64,000 nucleotides of DNA from Megaleporinus macrocephalus (Eukaryota > Chordata > Actinopteri > Characiformes > Anostomidae). The notes under the pieces were generated by a model that did no database searches, had not been told where the DNA came from, and saw nothing but the letters and a program-made list of their open reading frames with translations. Below, in pieces: positions 1 through 12,440 of the stretch. How positions within the stretch are numbered: the first letter of the stretch is position 1; every line of letters begins with the position of its first letter. The translations under genes and the position numbers were made by a program. The DNA is taken from positions 27,495,018-27,559,017 of the forward strand of contig CM038708.1 of NCBI GenBank assembly GCA_021613375.1, in the 5' to 3' direction.

Positions 1-770
1 GGGCCGATATGCAATATTTTTTTTTCTTGATGGGTTCCACAGTTATAATTTAGCCTCTATCTGTGCCTTAGAATACAGCGTACTGCATTTATTACTGTAC
101 TTTTAATCACTGATAACACTCTAATATTTTGTTGGCCCGCCTTTAGTTTTGATTACTGTGCACACTCGCCGTGGGATTATATCAACAACTTTACGCAATA
201 ACACAACATTTAGCCCAGAGTTACATTTATTTTTGAGTCTTGTATTGTCTTTTTCCATCCCAAAGACTTTCAATGGGGTTGAGGTCACAGTGGCCAGTTC
301 ATGTATGAAAATGATGCTACGTACTCCCTGAACGTCTCTTTAACAATTTATGGGATATGGGATAAACTGGTCATTCAGTGCATTTGTATATTCAGTTAAC
401 CTAATTTTATTAACACATGACACTGCTCACCTTAGACCTGACCAAGTGAAGCAACCTCAGATCACAACACTGCCTCCAGAGGCTGGTACAGTGGGAACTA
501 TGCAAGATGGGTTCTTCTCTTCAAGTGCTTCTCTTCTTACTCTGGTGCGCCCATCTCTCTGAAATAAAGTCAGTCTGGACTCATCAGACCACAGGACCTT
601 TTCTCATTGCTACAGTGTTCGATCTTTATGCACTCTAATAAATGAAACCCATTTTCATGATAAGCCTCACTAACAAGTGGTTTTCTGATAGCCCTCAGCT
701 GTTTAGTCCCAATCTTGGGAGCTGTCGCCACATTGTGCATGCAGAAAAGGTATTCTTTGTATTCTTTGTT
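1..770 (-). pseudogene. Decayed Tc1-like DNA transposon (transposase remnant)
   Basis: Read on the minus strand, 532-600 gives the transposase signature W-S-D-E-S-R-L-T-L-F-Q followed by a Gly/Arg-rich stretch and V-P-T-V, the region around the first catalytic Asp of Tc1/mariner (DDE) transposases. The minus-strand text nearer base 1 still resembles the segment with the Asn-Pro-Ile-Glu-Ser-Leu-Trp type motif (around 240-300), but frames shift and stops occur. No intact transposase can be read, so this is a fossil. It continues to the window edge, so its 3' end cannot be placed. Family call is from recognition of conserved motif text, not from a search. Confidence 0.8.
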
Positions 771-2721
771 TGATGCAAAACCTTTCTAAAACACAGTGAT
801 ATCTTTTCCACAAGCACACAATACCTCTTCCCCCATGGTTGTTTAAGAAATAAGGAAATAATCACTGCATCAGTAAGAGAGATGCATATAAAGCACTGCA
901 GTAATTATCAAGTATTTGCTTATATAAATGCAAACAATGACTTTTTTTGGCTGAGCTGTATATATGATCTCTGTTCTGATTGGCTGCCCTGTATTTTACC
1001 TCACTCTGAAAGCAGTCCATACTAAAACACTTGTGAATTGACTTCTACATGAATATATGTTAAACTGCTGTACACTGATTATGCAGGTGTATGTAATTGG
1101 CTTGGTTGTATGACATCACATAAACAATGAATTTGAAAAAAAGCAGCATTAGTATATATATATACGTGCATCATCAGTATATGAACTGTGTAATGACATG
1201 AACATGGCAGGTTTTGAAAAGTTACCAATGTTTACATACATATCTAAAACAAAAAAAAAGAGAGAAAGAGAAAACTGAGATTCACGCAATATGAGCCCTT
1301 TAAGGAGCGCAGGCATCACAGTAATGACAACGTTTGACTGAAACGGCATCTACCTCCTTACCTTTGGTGAAGCTCAAAGGGCCACGCATGATGCACTCTG
1401 AGAGGAGCACAATGGAGCAGGCATGCCTGGTATGAGCTACCTGAATTGCTAGCTGACACGCAGCCTTCAGTTCAGCTTAATCTCCATTAACACGCCAAGC
1501 ACAGGAATTCAAACATCCACACTTGAACTCTCTTGTGTGTACTCTTCTTAGCCCGAGAGAGTAAACGATGCCCCGAGGGGCCGTGTGAAGTACATTTCTC
1601 AGGAACATAATAGCGGCTATTAAAACCCACGTTGGTAGAGGATGTCCTTCAGCTGATCTGAGACCTGTTTTACATGCTATTCTTATAATAACTTTTATAA
1701 TAACTTTTATAATAACTCTTATAACTCTTATAATAAAAATCATTTATGGAAAAAATGTTTTTACCTTGTACACAATTAGGTCATTATGGTTTTAATTATG
1801 GTTTTAATTGTGTTGTTCTTTAGACAGCAGCCTTTAAGAACTTTGTCATCACAACATAAAGTTAGAAATGATATAAAAGAGGTATAGAAGAGGTTTAGAG
1901 CTGGAAAAGTAAGGACAGAAAAAAGAGCAAATAAAAAAAGAAAGAATGATTAAAGTCTGATGGATCATCGGATGATGACAGACATGTGGGTGTGTGTGAA
2001 ATTGACTTAATTCTCTACACTCTTGAAGTCTTAAAGCTCTTGATTAAATTTTAGTCACAGTTAGAGCTTAAAATATTTATCCGAACCTGACAGGACACGA
2101 CATCTCACGTCAGGTTTGGACATCATATCCATGAATGTGTGTCGAGTCCAGGTCAGGTTCAAATCTTTAGGCTTTCACAGCCTGCCTCTTACTTTTAACA
2201 GGTTTTGACCTGTATTTCCCGCTGCTTTACTTTTACTCAGTTAGACTATTTCTTCAGCTCTATTTCCTTTACCTGAAAGGCCAGTTCTTTCTGTAAAAAA
2301 CAGTCATTAATATGTAAGCAATTCAGAGGGGTTTAATATGACATGCTCCAAACATATTGAGACATAATAGTTCCCTGTGGTGAACCATGGTGTCCTGTTC
2401 ATTTGACTCTGAAAGTTATCTCACAGAAAGTTATTACATGGAATCCTCACCAATAATTTGCCTGATGCCTGTGACATTATTGTATGTTCCTTTCGAGGAA
2501 GTCTTGTCAGTCATCATCAACATTACATATAAAACTCAGAAGGCATGTGCAAATGCACTGTTTGTGTTGTAGTCATGACAACCTGATTCAAAAGGTTTCA
2601 TAAGCCTTTTTTTAAAAATAGGTACAATTACGATTTAAGAGGGATTCAATTTTGGACAGCTGATTATTTTATGATATTATATTATTGTGGTTTCTTCTTC
2701 TACTTCTTCTTTTTATTATTA

Positions 2722-2756
<35 letters not shown>

Positions 2757-4039
2757 GTTGTTGTTGTTGTTGTTGTTGTTGCACTTCTAATTCTAATTAT
2801 AACGTTACTGTAGCTATTCAGTAGTCTGATTTGCCCTGGCTTTAGAAATATAAGGTATTTGGTACTTTGGGTGATGATGGGCCAGTTTGGGTCAGTTTTG
2901 GACAAAAATAGATTGAGCTGAGTCATTTTAGGACTCAAAACTTGATGACATGGTTCACGTAGGTGTCAAGCTTAATCTTGCCAAGCTCAGGCCAAGTTTA
3001 GATTTGGTAAGGCCAGGCTTGGATAGATTGTTCTCAGGGTCTATTTCTTCTAAGACTAACATCAGATATAGTTGAATACTTGAAATTTATGCTGACTGAT
3101 GATGCATAGCCAAGAATTTACGCTGTAAGTAGTGTTTGTCTCTGACAGACTTCAGGGGGGTCTTTAACATGAATGAGGCACAATGTGAGTTAAAGAATGG
3201 AACTGTTTCATAACCTAATGTTTACTACACAAGTAAGATTCAAGTTAATCCCATGTTAATTTCACTTATCATAGATACAGGGCTATTCTACTGCCAGTAT
3301 GTCCCAGTATGTTACATGTGTTGTTTGTGTTGTTGGGTGTTACACTCCCTCTGCTCTTGAACTGTTTGACACCAAAGCAATGCTTTGAGTAAAATTAGCC
3401 TGTCATGTGCTGCATGACGTAGCAGCTGTGTGGCACTTAGAACGTGTATCTCTAAAGAGGTTCTCAATATTAACAGGTCAATAGACACTTTACTGGATGC
3501 TTAGTAAGTAACAAAATCTGCTTCAGTGTGTCAAAAAAGGGATGTTGACAACCGACAGGTCGAAAGGTTAAAAGCTCAGGTTTGAGAAGGATCAGGGGCC
3601 ATAGAGGACATCTCAATGTCCACTATATTTACAGGGAATGCTTCAGTCGTGGCGGCATATCGTCACAAAGCCTCGTATTTCTAAAATGGTAAATTTTATA
3701 GATGTTAAAAATGTTCTTGTCTGCTTGCATGTTAAAGTAACTGGATTTCAAGAAGTCATTTTGGTACCTTTCTATTGCTCCATCAATTAACGGTCTCTTT
3801 ATTACAATATAAAAGACAACCCAAAAATTTTGAAAATTTTTGTTTATGATTTTCTTAGAATATTTTTATTTATATAAAGATTCAAAACAAATAAAAGCAG
3901 AAAGCAGTTGTTTGTAAACATTTTCAGCCTCATTGTTTTAGTAAATATACACTTATTGTGATATTCATGGATGTTATAGGTTCTAAAAAGTGGAGATGGC
4001 CATATAGGAGTAGAAGCACTGTGTTAAAAAACATCTCAA
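771..4039. other. Intergenic stretch, no gene recognised
   Basis: AT-rich, non-coding in appearance. It holds an A/T-rich short tandem stretch of TTATAATAAC-like units at about 1680-1740 and the microsatellite listed separately at 2712-2780. Open frames here are under 90 codons, low complexity (the minus-strand one at 2669-2938 is simply the translated trinucleotide repeat) and unlike any family I know. Confidence 0.6.
2712..2780. repeat. Compound trinucleotide microsatellite (ATT)n(GTT)n
   Basis: ATT units run from about 2712 to 2755 with minor interruptions and change abruptly to a clean GTT tract at 2756-2780. A single T-to-G transition in the phase of one repeat, followed by expansion of both, explains the compound structure. 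Confidence 0.95.
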
Positions 4040-4900
4040 TCGGGTAACGCCATCATGCTTTGTTATAAAAGGAGTATTCAGGGAAGGCCTAGTTCTTGAA
4101 GGGCAAGGATGAGTTGTGGCTCGCCACTTAACAAAAAAATGCGTCGGCGAGCAGATTAAGAACAACATTCCTCAACAAGCAATTGCAAAGATATTAGGTA
4201 TTTCATCTTCCACGGTGCATAATACCATCAAAAGATTCCGTAAAAGTCTGGAGAAAGCCGAGAACAACAGATGAGTGCCCGTGACTCTCAATCCCTCAGA
4301 CAATCCCTTCTATCCCCCTCTATCCTGTTGTCAATAAACCATGTTTGTCGCTGGATCCCCAAATGTACTGTGCACAGTGGAAGCTGCATGCCAGAAATGT
4401 TCTCTGGGTTTGAGCTCATCGGAAATGGACTGATTAACAGTGGAAATGTTTACTGAGGTCTGACAAGTCAACCTTTCAGAGGAAGTAAATAAATGGTTGT
4501 TGTGTTTTCTGGGCTAAAGAAGAAAAGGATTATCTAGATTGTTACCAAAGGCCGGGGTCGAACATGGTTTGGGGTATGTTAGTGGCCATGGCATGGCTAA
4601 CTTCCACATCTGTGAAGGCGCCAATGCTGAAAATGATACACAGGTTTTGGAGCAACATATGCTGTTTTCTAGACAATGTCTTTTTCACTGACGTTCGTGC
4701 AAAACACATTCTGTATGTGTTACAGCTGTATGCAACAATGACTGCTTTATACAGTTGCACAGCTGAAAGGAAAACTGAATGGAAGTTTAATGGAAGAATG
4801 GAAGAAATTCCATTTTCCGAAGTGAATCAATTGGTGTCTTCATTCCCCAAACAGTTATGTAGTGTTGTTTTTGCTGTTTGGTTATAGTTCTGTGAACTTT
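4040..4900 (+). mobile_element. Decayed Tc1-like element, internally deleted
   Basis: Text at 4150-4260 reads as a transposase helix-turn-helix, with Q-Q-A-I-A-K-I-L-G-I-S-S-S-T-V-H-N-T-I preserved in one frame. Further on, 4500-4680 preserves the region of a common fish Tc1-like family that normally reads F-W-A-K-E-E-K-D, then S-A-H-G-M-G-N-L-H-I-C-E-G-T-I-N-A-E, but shifted between frames. The end at 4790-4870 matches the usual C-terminal text of the same family (W-E-x-I-P, L-V-S-S-x-P-K). Parts between the HTH and the catalytic domain are missing. The 107-codon open frame at 4564-4887 is the transposase text in a wrong frame and is not a gene. Confidence 0.8.
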
Positions 4901-6669
4901 TTATATTAACAATATATCAAACAACATCAAACAAAGGCCCAAAGCCATTATAAGCTTATGTCTGTCATATGTTATCCATAAAAGCTCACACTTCATTCAC
5001 ACATTGTCTTTATTGCAAAGATAGTCCAGTGCACACACTAACGCGCACACTCATATGCATTGGCATGCGCTGACACACAGAAGCTAAAGTACAGACGCAG
5101 TCCACATCCACAAACATACACGCATACCTAAGTCAAAACAAACTCATCCTGACTGCCCTGATGATGAACAGCCTTGCTGGTGGCTCCTCTCATATGTTTC
5201 CGCTCTGACTTACCCCGCTTGGGTATGTAGCTGCTCTCCAGAGTAGTTGGGAGGGAGGGGTTGCTGGGGGATCTTTAGCTGGAAGGAGAGGAAGTCTCCT
5301 GGTCTCGCTGTCCAAGGAATGCTCAGGCAGCAGTGGACGGTTACCTGCCTGTCTGTCAGCGGGTGTCCATTTCAGAGTAGTTGTGTGTTCCCTCGCTGGG
5401 CTGTCTGGCCATTCAGGGCAGGACTCAATGCCATGGCTGCCTCTAGTTCACATGTATCACTTTCAGCCCTGGCTACAAACTCCTAGCATGAAGCCTGATG
5501 TCACCAGGGTTCACACCTTCAAGATGGCTCTGGACTAAAGGGCTTTTTTAAAATAATTGTTCAAATTTATGATACATAATACTGCCCACTTACTTCCATT
5601 GTAAATGCGTTATGAGTTCCATTTTTTTTCCAAAAGCATTACAGTTATAGTCCATGTTGGCTGGTAATATACTATTGATGCATTAGAAATTAGTTTGAAA
5701 TGGTGGGGTGTTCTGTTAGTTGTTCTGTTAAAAAAAAAAATCTTTATAGACCACCAAAAGTGGTTCTTCTGTGACATGACTTTAAATACCTTTTTGGGAC
5801 CTTCATATTCAAGAGCGTATGTAATTATCTAAATCTAAATTATCTATTGTCTTTTAATGGTGTCTAATTGGTTTCAAAGCAGCATATATAAAAATTCATT
5901 TTTAATCAAACGCAGATACCCAGTGAACAATCATTTGACCTGGTCTGCATAAAGTCAACTTTAGTTGACACCGTTTCTATTATTTCCATCCTTTAATATA
6001 CAGCTTTTTAAATACATAGACCTAAGGCAGTACATTTGTAGATGGGGTTGCACAGACTAGTAAATTTTACTGCTCAGTGATAGTTTTAATAATATGAACA
6101 GTTGAGAAGTGTATGATTTCTGGTGGTTGCCTGAAGAGTACTAGTGCGATCCAGGGCTCGTTGGAAAAGGGCACATCACACATGACCCGTAGAGTATGAC
6201 TTCACTCTAACATGTCTTTGCGGCAGATATTGGATGTAGTTATCTCCAGTTTTCCGAAGGCCAGAATAAAGAGTCATGCAACATTGGGGCTGCCTGTGGT
6301 GCGCATGAGACAGATGCAAATTAGTGAGATTCCAAGTAGTGGTCTGCATTTCCGTGTGACTCCAGTGGGATTTGTGGATCCCACCACATGTCATTTATAA
6401 AATATATAAGGTATTTTATGTGTAAATACAGAATGTTAAACCTTTAGTTGGGCGCAGACCACTAATTACAGGGTTTGGCTTCATCTTGGATTTTTAAAGT
6501 CGCTTGTTACAAAGCTTTTCTTCACCTTGTTTTTATTCATCAGCGATAAGTCAACTTTCATCACATAGCTGTCAAAATTATGGGAAGCCCTAACATCTAG
6601 AAATAAATTTAGTAGAGTTTGGCTTTATAAAAGTCACTGGTACTACAACAATTATCTGGTAGCACTAGC
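4901..6669. other. Intergenic stretch, no gene recognised
   Basis: No coding signature, RNA gene or clear repeat was found. A run of CA-containing sequence lies at about 5030-5110 (imperfect, not a clean microsatellite). Short open frames at 5247-5486 and 6176-6400 have no recognisable domains and overlap on opposite strands. Confidence 0.5.
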
Positions 6670-7020
6670 CTTGTTGACCTTGGTACTGAAAACCACTGCC
6701 AAACGTTGGCTAGAAGGGTATAAAGACCCCAGGCATTGGGCTGCAGAGGAGCGCAACTGGGCTCTCTGGAGTTCTATCCAATAGCTTTGGGATAAGATGG
6801 AGAGGTGTTTGTGATCCAGAATAAATCATCCAACATCAGTTCCCAGCTCACTAATGCTCTTGTGGCTAAATGCAATCATATCTTCACAGCTATGTGTCCA
6901 ACATCTAGTGTAAAGCCTTCCCAGAAGAGTTGAGGCTGTTATTGTAGCCAAACTCCCAGTTAATACCGTTGATTTCATGAGAAATGTTGGAAGTGTCTAT
7001 AAACTTTAGGACATGTACTG
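6670..7020 (+). mobile_element. Deletion derivative of a Tc1-like transposon
   Basis: The left part (6705-6765) corresponds to the transposase text R-W-L-E-G-Y-K-D-P-R-H-W-A-A-E-E, and the right part (6825-6945) to the C-terminal text around N-A-L-V, M-x-P-T-S-S and S-L-P-R-R-V-E-A-V-I, so the whole catalytic core between them is gone. The end near 6995-7020 resembles the usual terminal inverted repeat reading toward ACATGTACTGTA. The left terminus could not be seen. Non-functional. Confidence 0.75.
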
Positions 7021-8474
7021 TATTTCAAGCCTGAGCATATACGTGCTTGAGATGGAAGAAGCAAGCGAGAAGATATATGGGGTAGTTGATTGATTGAACT
7101 CAGAGCCCACAGTGTCATAAGTTAATGCAGCTGAACTCTGATACCCAGCAGTTCCAGAAGGCAGCAGTGGAGAACGTTTCCCTTTCATTCACAGCTTTTT
7201 TGCTAACATTTTTCATTTATCACTTACTTTCAAAGGACTATAAATCATGGTGCACGTTGCTGAACCTGTTCACTACCATCTGAGGAGCAGAGCATCGCAT
7301 TCATCTCAGGAACTGGAAACAATACTTCTTCTGACCCCTGGAATTGCCTGGTCCTGTAACTCAATCATTCAGCTTGTAGACACTTCCAAAACCCTCCCTG
7401 TGGAATATCAGTTCATTACACGGCTCGAGATTCCAAACGCTCAATCGGGGATTAAGTGTCTAGAAAGAGAAATGGTGGGCAGCGAGTGGAAAGCTCTTGG
7501 GCTTCCATGCTGGCTATTGTTACAGCAAAGCCTCGGTGCAGAGACCTGGAAGAAGATGGAACAATGGCAGTCAATGGAGGATTCGCCATTCCCCCATATC
7601 GGTTTCATGTCGGCAGATCGTTCAGTGAAGCACACAGAGCACAGGGAAATAGAGCAGAAACAGGGTTAGGATCTCACTTCTAGCTGTATCTCTTTTTTGC
7701 TCTCGCAAGCCGGTACAGTAAATCATGGCTTCAACTGCTCTATTTGGATACTTAATTCCTTCATCCGTTCTGCAGTGACATCTGGATTCAGTATGATTTC
7801 ACTGTGGAATTGAATGGAACTCCTCTGATTGGTTCGAGCACCACACGTGAAGAAATAAAGCTGTGATTCCGTTCCTGTTAAGTCTGCGCTTATTTGATTT
7901 GATCCTGTCCGTTCCCAGATTTCACTGCAGTACCACAATCTGGCTAGATAATGCTATTGCCTGGAAATCAAGCCTTTCGCAATTTCTCTTCTCTTCCTGT
8001 CTCTCTAATCCATTCTGCTCATATGGGGACCACACTTCAGTTCCTCCTCAGCTCTCATAACTTAAATGGCCTCATATTTGTAGGTACTGAACATTTCAGT
8101 GTGGATGTTGGGTATTATAAAATTGATATTTCTGGTTCTGAGATATTGCAAAGACACATTTAAGCTGGTATAATTATGTGACATACACATGGATGACCAG
8201 CAATAGACCTGGTCAACTATTACTTCAATACAAGTGAAAGTTGTTCAGGTTTTTATCTGAGTTAGAGTTCTGGAGTACTCAGTTTTAAAAATATTTACCT
8301 ATTCAGAGGTACATTCTTATTTAATGTCAACACACTGTCAAATTAACACATCTTAGTTTAGTTTAGAACATGTTTGGTTCTGTAAATGAATTGGTAACTA
8401 AAGACTTAACCTACTGAATGCACTGCTTTTACATTATTTTACTGATAGTACTGTCTTTATTTGCCAAGATTAAT
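7021..8474. other. Intergenic stretch with an unrecognised 140-codon open frame
   Basis: The longest frame (7247-7669, plus) starts M-V-H-V-A-E-P-V and is 140 codons. It shows no signal peptide, membrane span, repeat or motif I recognise; other frames overlap it on both strands, and there is no plausible splice or polyadenylation context. I treat it as chance. Confidence 0.5.
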
Positions 8475-8970
8475 ACATACACCAGCTGGCCACTTTATTA
8501 GGTACACCTCTACTTATCTACACTAACTGTCTATTTCAATTGCTCTGCCTACCACATAGGTACACTCTGTTTCTCTGTATACTTTGTTAGCCCATTTCAT
8601 CCTGTTCTTAATGGTCCTCCCACAGGACCCCCACAGAGTGGGAATTATTGTGATGGTGGTGATGTTTGAGTGTGCATTGCACTAATGTGAGAACGTCAGA
8701 CTCACTGTCCACTCTATTAATCACTTACTGTCCACTCTATTAACAACTCACCTTGTAGATGTAAAGTCAAAGACAATAGCTCATCTGCACAGTTTGTATT
8801 GGTCATCTTCTTGTCCTTCATAAGTGGTCCTTCATCACCGTAGTTTTGGTAGAGTAATCCAGCAGTGAAAAACTTCAGTAGCACTGCTTTGTCTGATCCA
8901 CTCACACCAGCACAACACACATTAACACATAACCACCATGTCAGTGTCATTGCAGTCCTGTGGCTGTGTT
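8475..8970 (+). mobile_element. MITE-like dispersed repeat, copy 1
   Basis: The left end carries GGCCACTTTATTAGGTACAC, a hallmark of an abundant non-autonomous repeat in fish genomes, and the right part carries CACCATGTCAGTGTCATTGC. The second copy in this window (24081-24824) shares both landmarks, with the terminal motif on the opposite side reading AATAAAGTGGCCAGTG. The internal text shared with published-style copies includes the GTCCTCCCACAGGACCCCCA block. The 77-codon minus frame inside is a shadow. The superfamily is not determined here. Confidence 0.7.
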
Positions 8971-9299
8971 TACGAAATGACTTTAGTCAGTAGCATTTTC
9001 TATCTTTATACATCAGCAGTGGATCCACATAAGACGCGGTGTTATGTTCTATTTGGTTGTCGTTCACATTTGCGTGCTTTGTTAACAGCAGTAGGTGAGC
9101 AGTGGATTTTTAAGGCAGTGATGAAGTTGCTGCACATTAAACAGATGATACAAATAATACAATCTTTCTTCATTTAAAAAATCTCAAACATAGACTTCAG
9201 ATATGGCCAAAGGGGCTCTGGTAATGAAACATCATCTTACTCTTTGACTGTCCTTAACTATCATAAAATGCAGCACACACTTTGACTACTAAACACACT

Positions 9300-12200
9300 G
9301 TGTACTAAAATGTTTGGCTGGTAGTGTATCTAAAACGTTTGGCTGGTAGTGGACTAGAAAACGTTTGGCTCTTAAAGTACTAAAACGTTTGGCTGGTAGT
9401 GTACTAAAACGTTTGGCTCTTAGTGTACTAAAACATTTGGCTCTTAGTGTACTAAAACGTTTGGCTGGTTGTGGACTAGGAAACGTTTGGCTCTTAGTGT
9501 ACTAAAATGTTTGGCTGGTAGTGTACTAAAACGTTTGGCTGGTAGTGTACTAAAACGTTTGGCTGGTAGTGTACTAAAACGTTTGGCTGGTATGGTACTA
9601 AAACGTTTGGCTCTTAGTGTACTAAAACGTTTGGCTGGTAGTGGACTAGAAAACGTTTGGCTCTTAGTGTACTAAAATGTTTGGCTGGTAGTGATCTAAA
9701 ATGTTTGGCTGGTAGTGTACTAAAACGTTTGGCTGGTAGTGTACTAAAACGTTTATCTGGTAGTGATCTAAAACGTTTATCTGGTAGTGATCTAAAATGT
9801 TTGGCTGGTAGTGTACTAAAACGTTTGGCTGGTAGTGTACTAAAACGTTTGGCTGGTAGTGTACTAAAACGTTTATCTGGTAGTGATCTAAAATGTTTGG
9901 CTGGTAGTGTACTAAAACGTTTGACTGGTAGTGTATCTAAAACGTTTGGCTGGTAGTGTATCTAAAACGTTTGACTGGTAGTGTACTAAAACGTTTGGCT
10001 GGTAGTGTACTAAAACGTTTGGCTCTTAGTGTACTAAAACATTTGGCTCTTAGTGTACTAAAACGTTTGGCTGGTAGTGGACTAGAAAACGGTTGGCTCT
10101 TAGTGTACTAAAATGTTTGGCTGGTAGTGATCTAAAACGTTTGGCTGGTAGTGTACTAAAACGTTTATCTGGTAGTGATCTAAAATGTTTGGCTGGTAGT
10201 GTACTAAAACGTTTGACTGGTAGTGTATCTAAAACGTTTGGCTGGTAGTGTATCTAAAACGTTTGACTGGTAGTGTACTAAAACGTTTGGCTCTTAGTGT
10301 ACTAAAACATTTGGCTCTTAGTGTACTAAAACGTTTGGCTGGTAGTGGACTAGAAAACGGTTGGCTCTTAGTGTACTAAAATGTTTGGCTGGTAGTGTAC
10401 TAAAACGTTTGACTGGTAGTGTACTAAAACGTTTGACTGGTAGTGTACTAAAACGTTTGTCTGGTAGTGTACTAAAACGTTTGACTGGTAGTGTACTAAA
10501 ACGTTTGTCTGGTAGTGTACTAAAACGTTTGACTGGTAGTGATCTAAAACGTTTGGCTGGTAGTGTACTAAAACGTTTGACTGGTAGTGTACTAAAACGT
10601 TTGACTGGTAGTGATCTAAAACGTTTGACTGGTAGTGTACTAAAACGTTTGGCTGGTAGTGTACTAAAACGTTTGTCAGGTAGTGTACTAAAACGTTTGA
10701 CTGGTAGTGTACTAAAACGTTTGGCTGGTAGTGTACTAAAATGTTTGACTGGTAGTGTACTAAAACGTTTGTCTGGTAGTGTACTAAAATGTTTGGCTGG
10801 TAGTGTACTAAAACGTTTGACTGGTAGTGTACTAAAACGCTTGTCTGGTAGTGATCTAAAACGTTTGTCTGGTAGTGGACTAGAAAACGTTTGGCTCTTA
10901 GTGTACTAAAACGTTTGGCTGGTAGTGTACTAAAACGTTTGGCTGGTAGTGTTCTAAAATGTTTGGCTCTTAGTGTACTAAAACGTTTGGCTCTTAGTGT
11001 ACTAAAACGTTTGGCTGGTAGTGGACTAGAAAACGTTTGGCTCTTAGTGTACTAAAATGTTTGGCTGGTAGTGTATCTAAAACGTTTGGCTCTTAGTGTA
11101 TCTAAAACGTTTGGCTGGTAGTGTATCTAAAACGTTTGTCAGGTAGTGTACTAAAACGTTTGGCTGGTAGTGTACTAAAACGTTTGATTGGTAGTGTTAC
11201 TAAAACGTTTGGCTGGTAGTGGACTAGAAAACGTTTGGCTCTTAGTGTACTAAAAGGTTTGGCTGGTAGTGTACTAAAACGTTTGGCTGGTAGTGTACTA
11301 AAACGTTTGGCTGGTAGTGTACTAAAATGTTTGGCTGGTAGTGTACTAAAACGTTTGGCTGGTAGTGTACTAAAACGTTTGGCTCTTAGTGTACTAAAAC
11401 ATTTGGCTGGTAGTGGACTAGAAAACGTTTGGCTCTTAGTGTATCTAAAACGTTTGGCTGGTAGTGTATCTAAAACGTTTGGCTCTTAGTGTACTAAAAC
11501 GTTTGGCTGGTAGTGTACTAAAACGTTTGGCTGGTAGTGTACTAAAACGTTTGGCTCTTAGTGTACTAAAACGTTTGGCTGGTAGTGGACTAGAAAACGT
11601 TTGGCTCTTAGTGTACTAAAACGTTTGGCTGGTAGTGATCTAAAATGTTTGGCTGGTAGTGATCTAAAACGTTTGGCTGGTAGTGATCTAAAATGTTTGG
11701 CTGGTAGTGTACTAAAACGTTTGGCTGGTAGTGATCTAAAATGTTTGGCTCTTAGTGTACTAAAACGTTTGGCTGGTATTGATCTAAAATGTTTGGCTGG
11801 TAGTGTACTAAAACGTTTGGCTGGTATTGATCTAAAACGTTTGGCTCTTAGTGTACTAAAACGTTTGGCTGGTAGTGATCTAAAATGTTTGGCTGGTAGT
11901 GATCTAAAACGTTTGGCTGGTAGTGATCTAAAATGTTTGGCTGGTAGTGTACTAAAACGTTTGGCTGGTAGTGATCTAAAATGTTTGGCTCTTAGTGTAC
12001 TAAAACGTTTGGCTGGTAGTGATCTAAAATGTTTGGCTGGTAGTGTACTAAAACGTTTGGCTGGTATTGATCTAAAATGTTTGGCTCTTAGTGTACTAAA
12101 ACATTTGGCTGGTAGTGTACTAAAACGTTTGGCTGGTAGTGTATCTAAAATGTTTGTCTCTTAGTGTACTAAAACGTTTGGCTGGTAGTGTACTAGAAAA

Positions 12201-12440
12201 CATTTGGCTCTTAGTGTACTAAAACATTTGGCTGGTAGTGTTCTAAAACGTTTGGCTGGTAGTGTATCTAAAATGTTTGGCTCTTAGTGTACTAAAACGT
12301 TTGGCTGGTAGTGTACTAAAACGTTTGGCTGGTAGTGTATCTAAAATGTTTGGCTCTTAGTGTACTAAAACGTTTGGCTGGTAGTGGACTACAAAATGTT
12401 TGGCTCTTAGTGTATCTAAAACGTTTGACCGGTAGTGTAT
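9300..12440 (+). repeat. 24-bp minisatellite, about 130 units, with variant and higher-order structure
   Basis: The basic unit is 24 bp and, in the plus frame, reads V-L-K-R-L-A-G-S. Common variants replace GGCTGGTAG by GGCTCTTAG, GACTGGTAG, GTCTGGTAG or ATCTGGTAG, and GTGTACT by GTGATCT. Two length variants break the frame: a 25-bp unit with GTATCTAAAA and a 26-bp unit with GTGGACTAGAAAAC. Because 24 is divisible by three, runs of pure 24-bp units stay open for up to 187 codons (11601-12164, 10361-10909), but there is no splice, start or codon-use evidence of translation. I regard the array as non-coding satellite DNA. Confidence 0.97.
11606..12085 (+). repeat. Two tandem copies of a 240-bp higher-order repeat
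   Basis: Within the 24-bp array, the ten-unit block beginning at 11606 recurs exactly 240 bp later. Lines compared base by base between 11641-11760 and 11881-12000 are identical, and only single-base differences appear in the rest (for example GGTATTGATC against GGTAGTGATC near 11777/12017). This marks a recent block duplication, younger than most of the array. Confidence 0.9.

Noticed and set aside
1885..1905. GGTTTAGAGCTGGAAAAGTA resembling a CRISPR guide scaffold
   Set aside because: A single short chance match in a vertebrate genome with no repeat array or cas genes.
4564..4887. 107-codon open frame as a gene
   Set aside because: It is Tc1-like transposase text read in a shifted frame.
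7247..7669. 140-codon open frame as a possible gene
   Set aside because: No known motif, overlapping frames on both strands, no splice or promoter context; about what chance allows in 64 kb.
10361..12164. Repetitive (VLKRLAGS)n frames as a protein-coding gene
   Set aside because: They arise from the 24-bp period, break at every 25/26-bp unit and lack exon signals.
9300..12440. The 24-bp array as a CRISPR array
   Set aside because: Units abut directly with no unique spacers.
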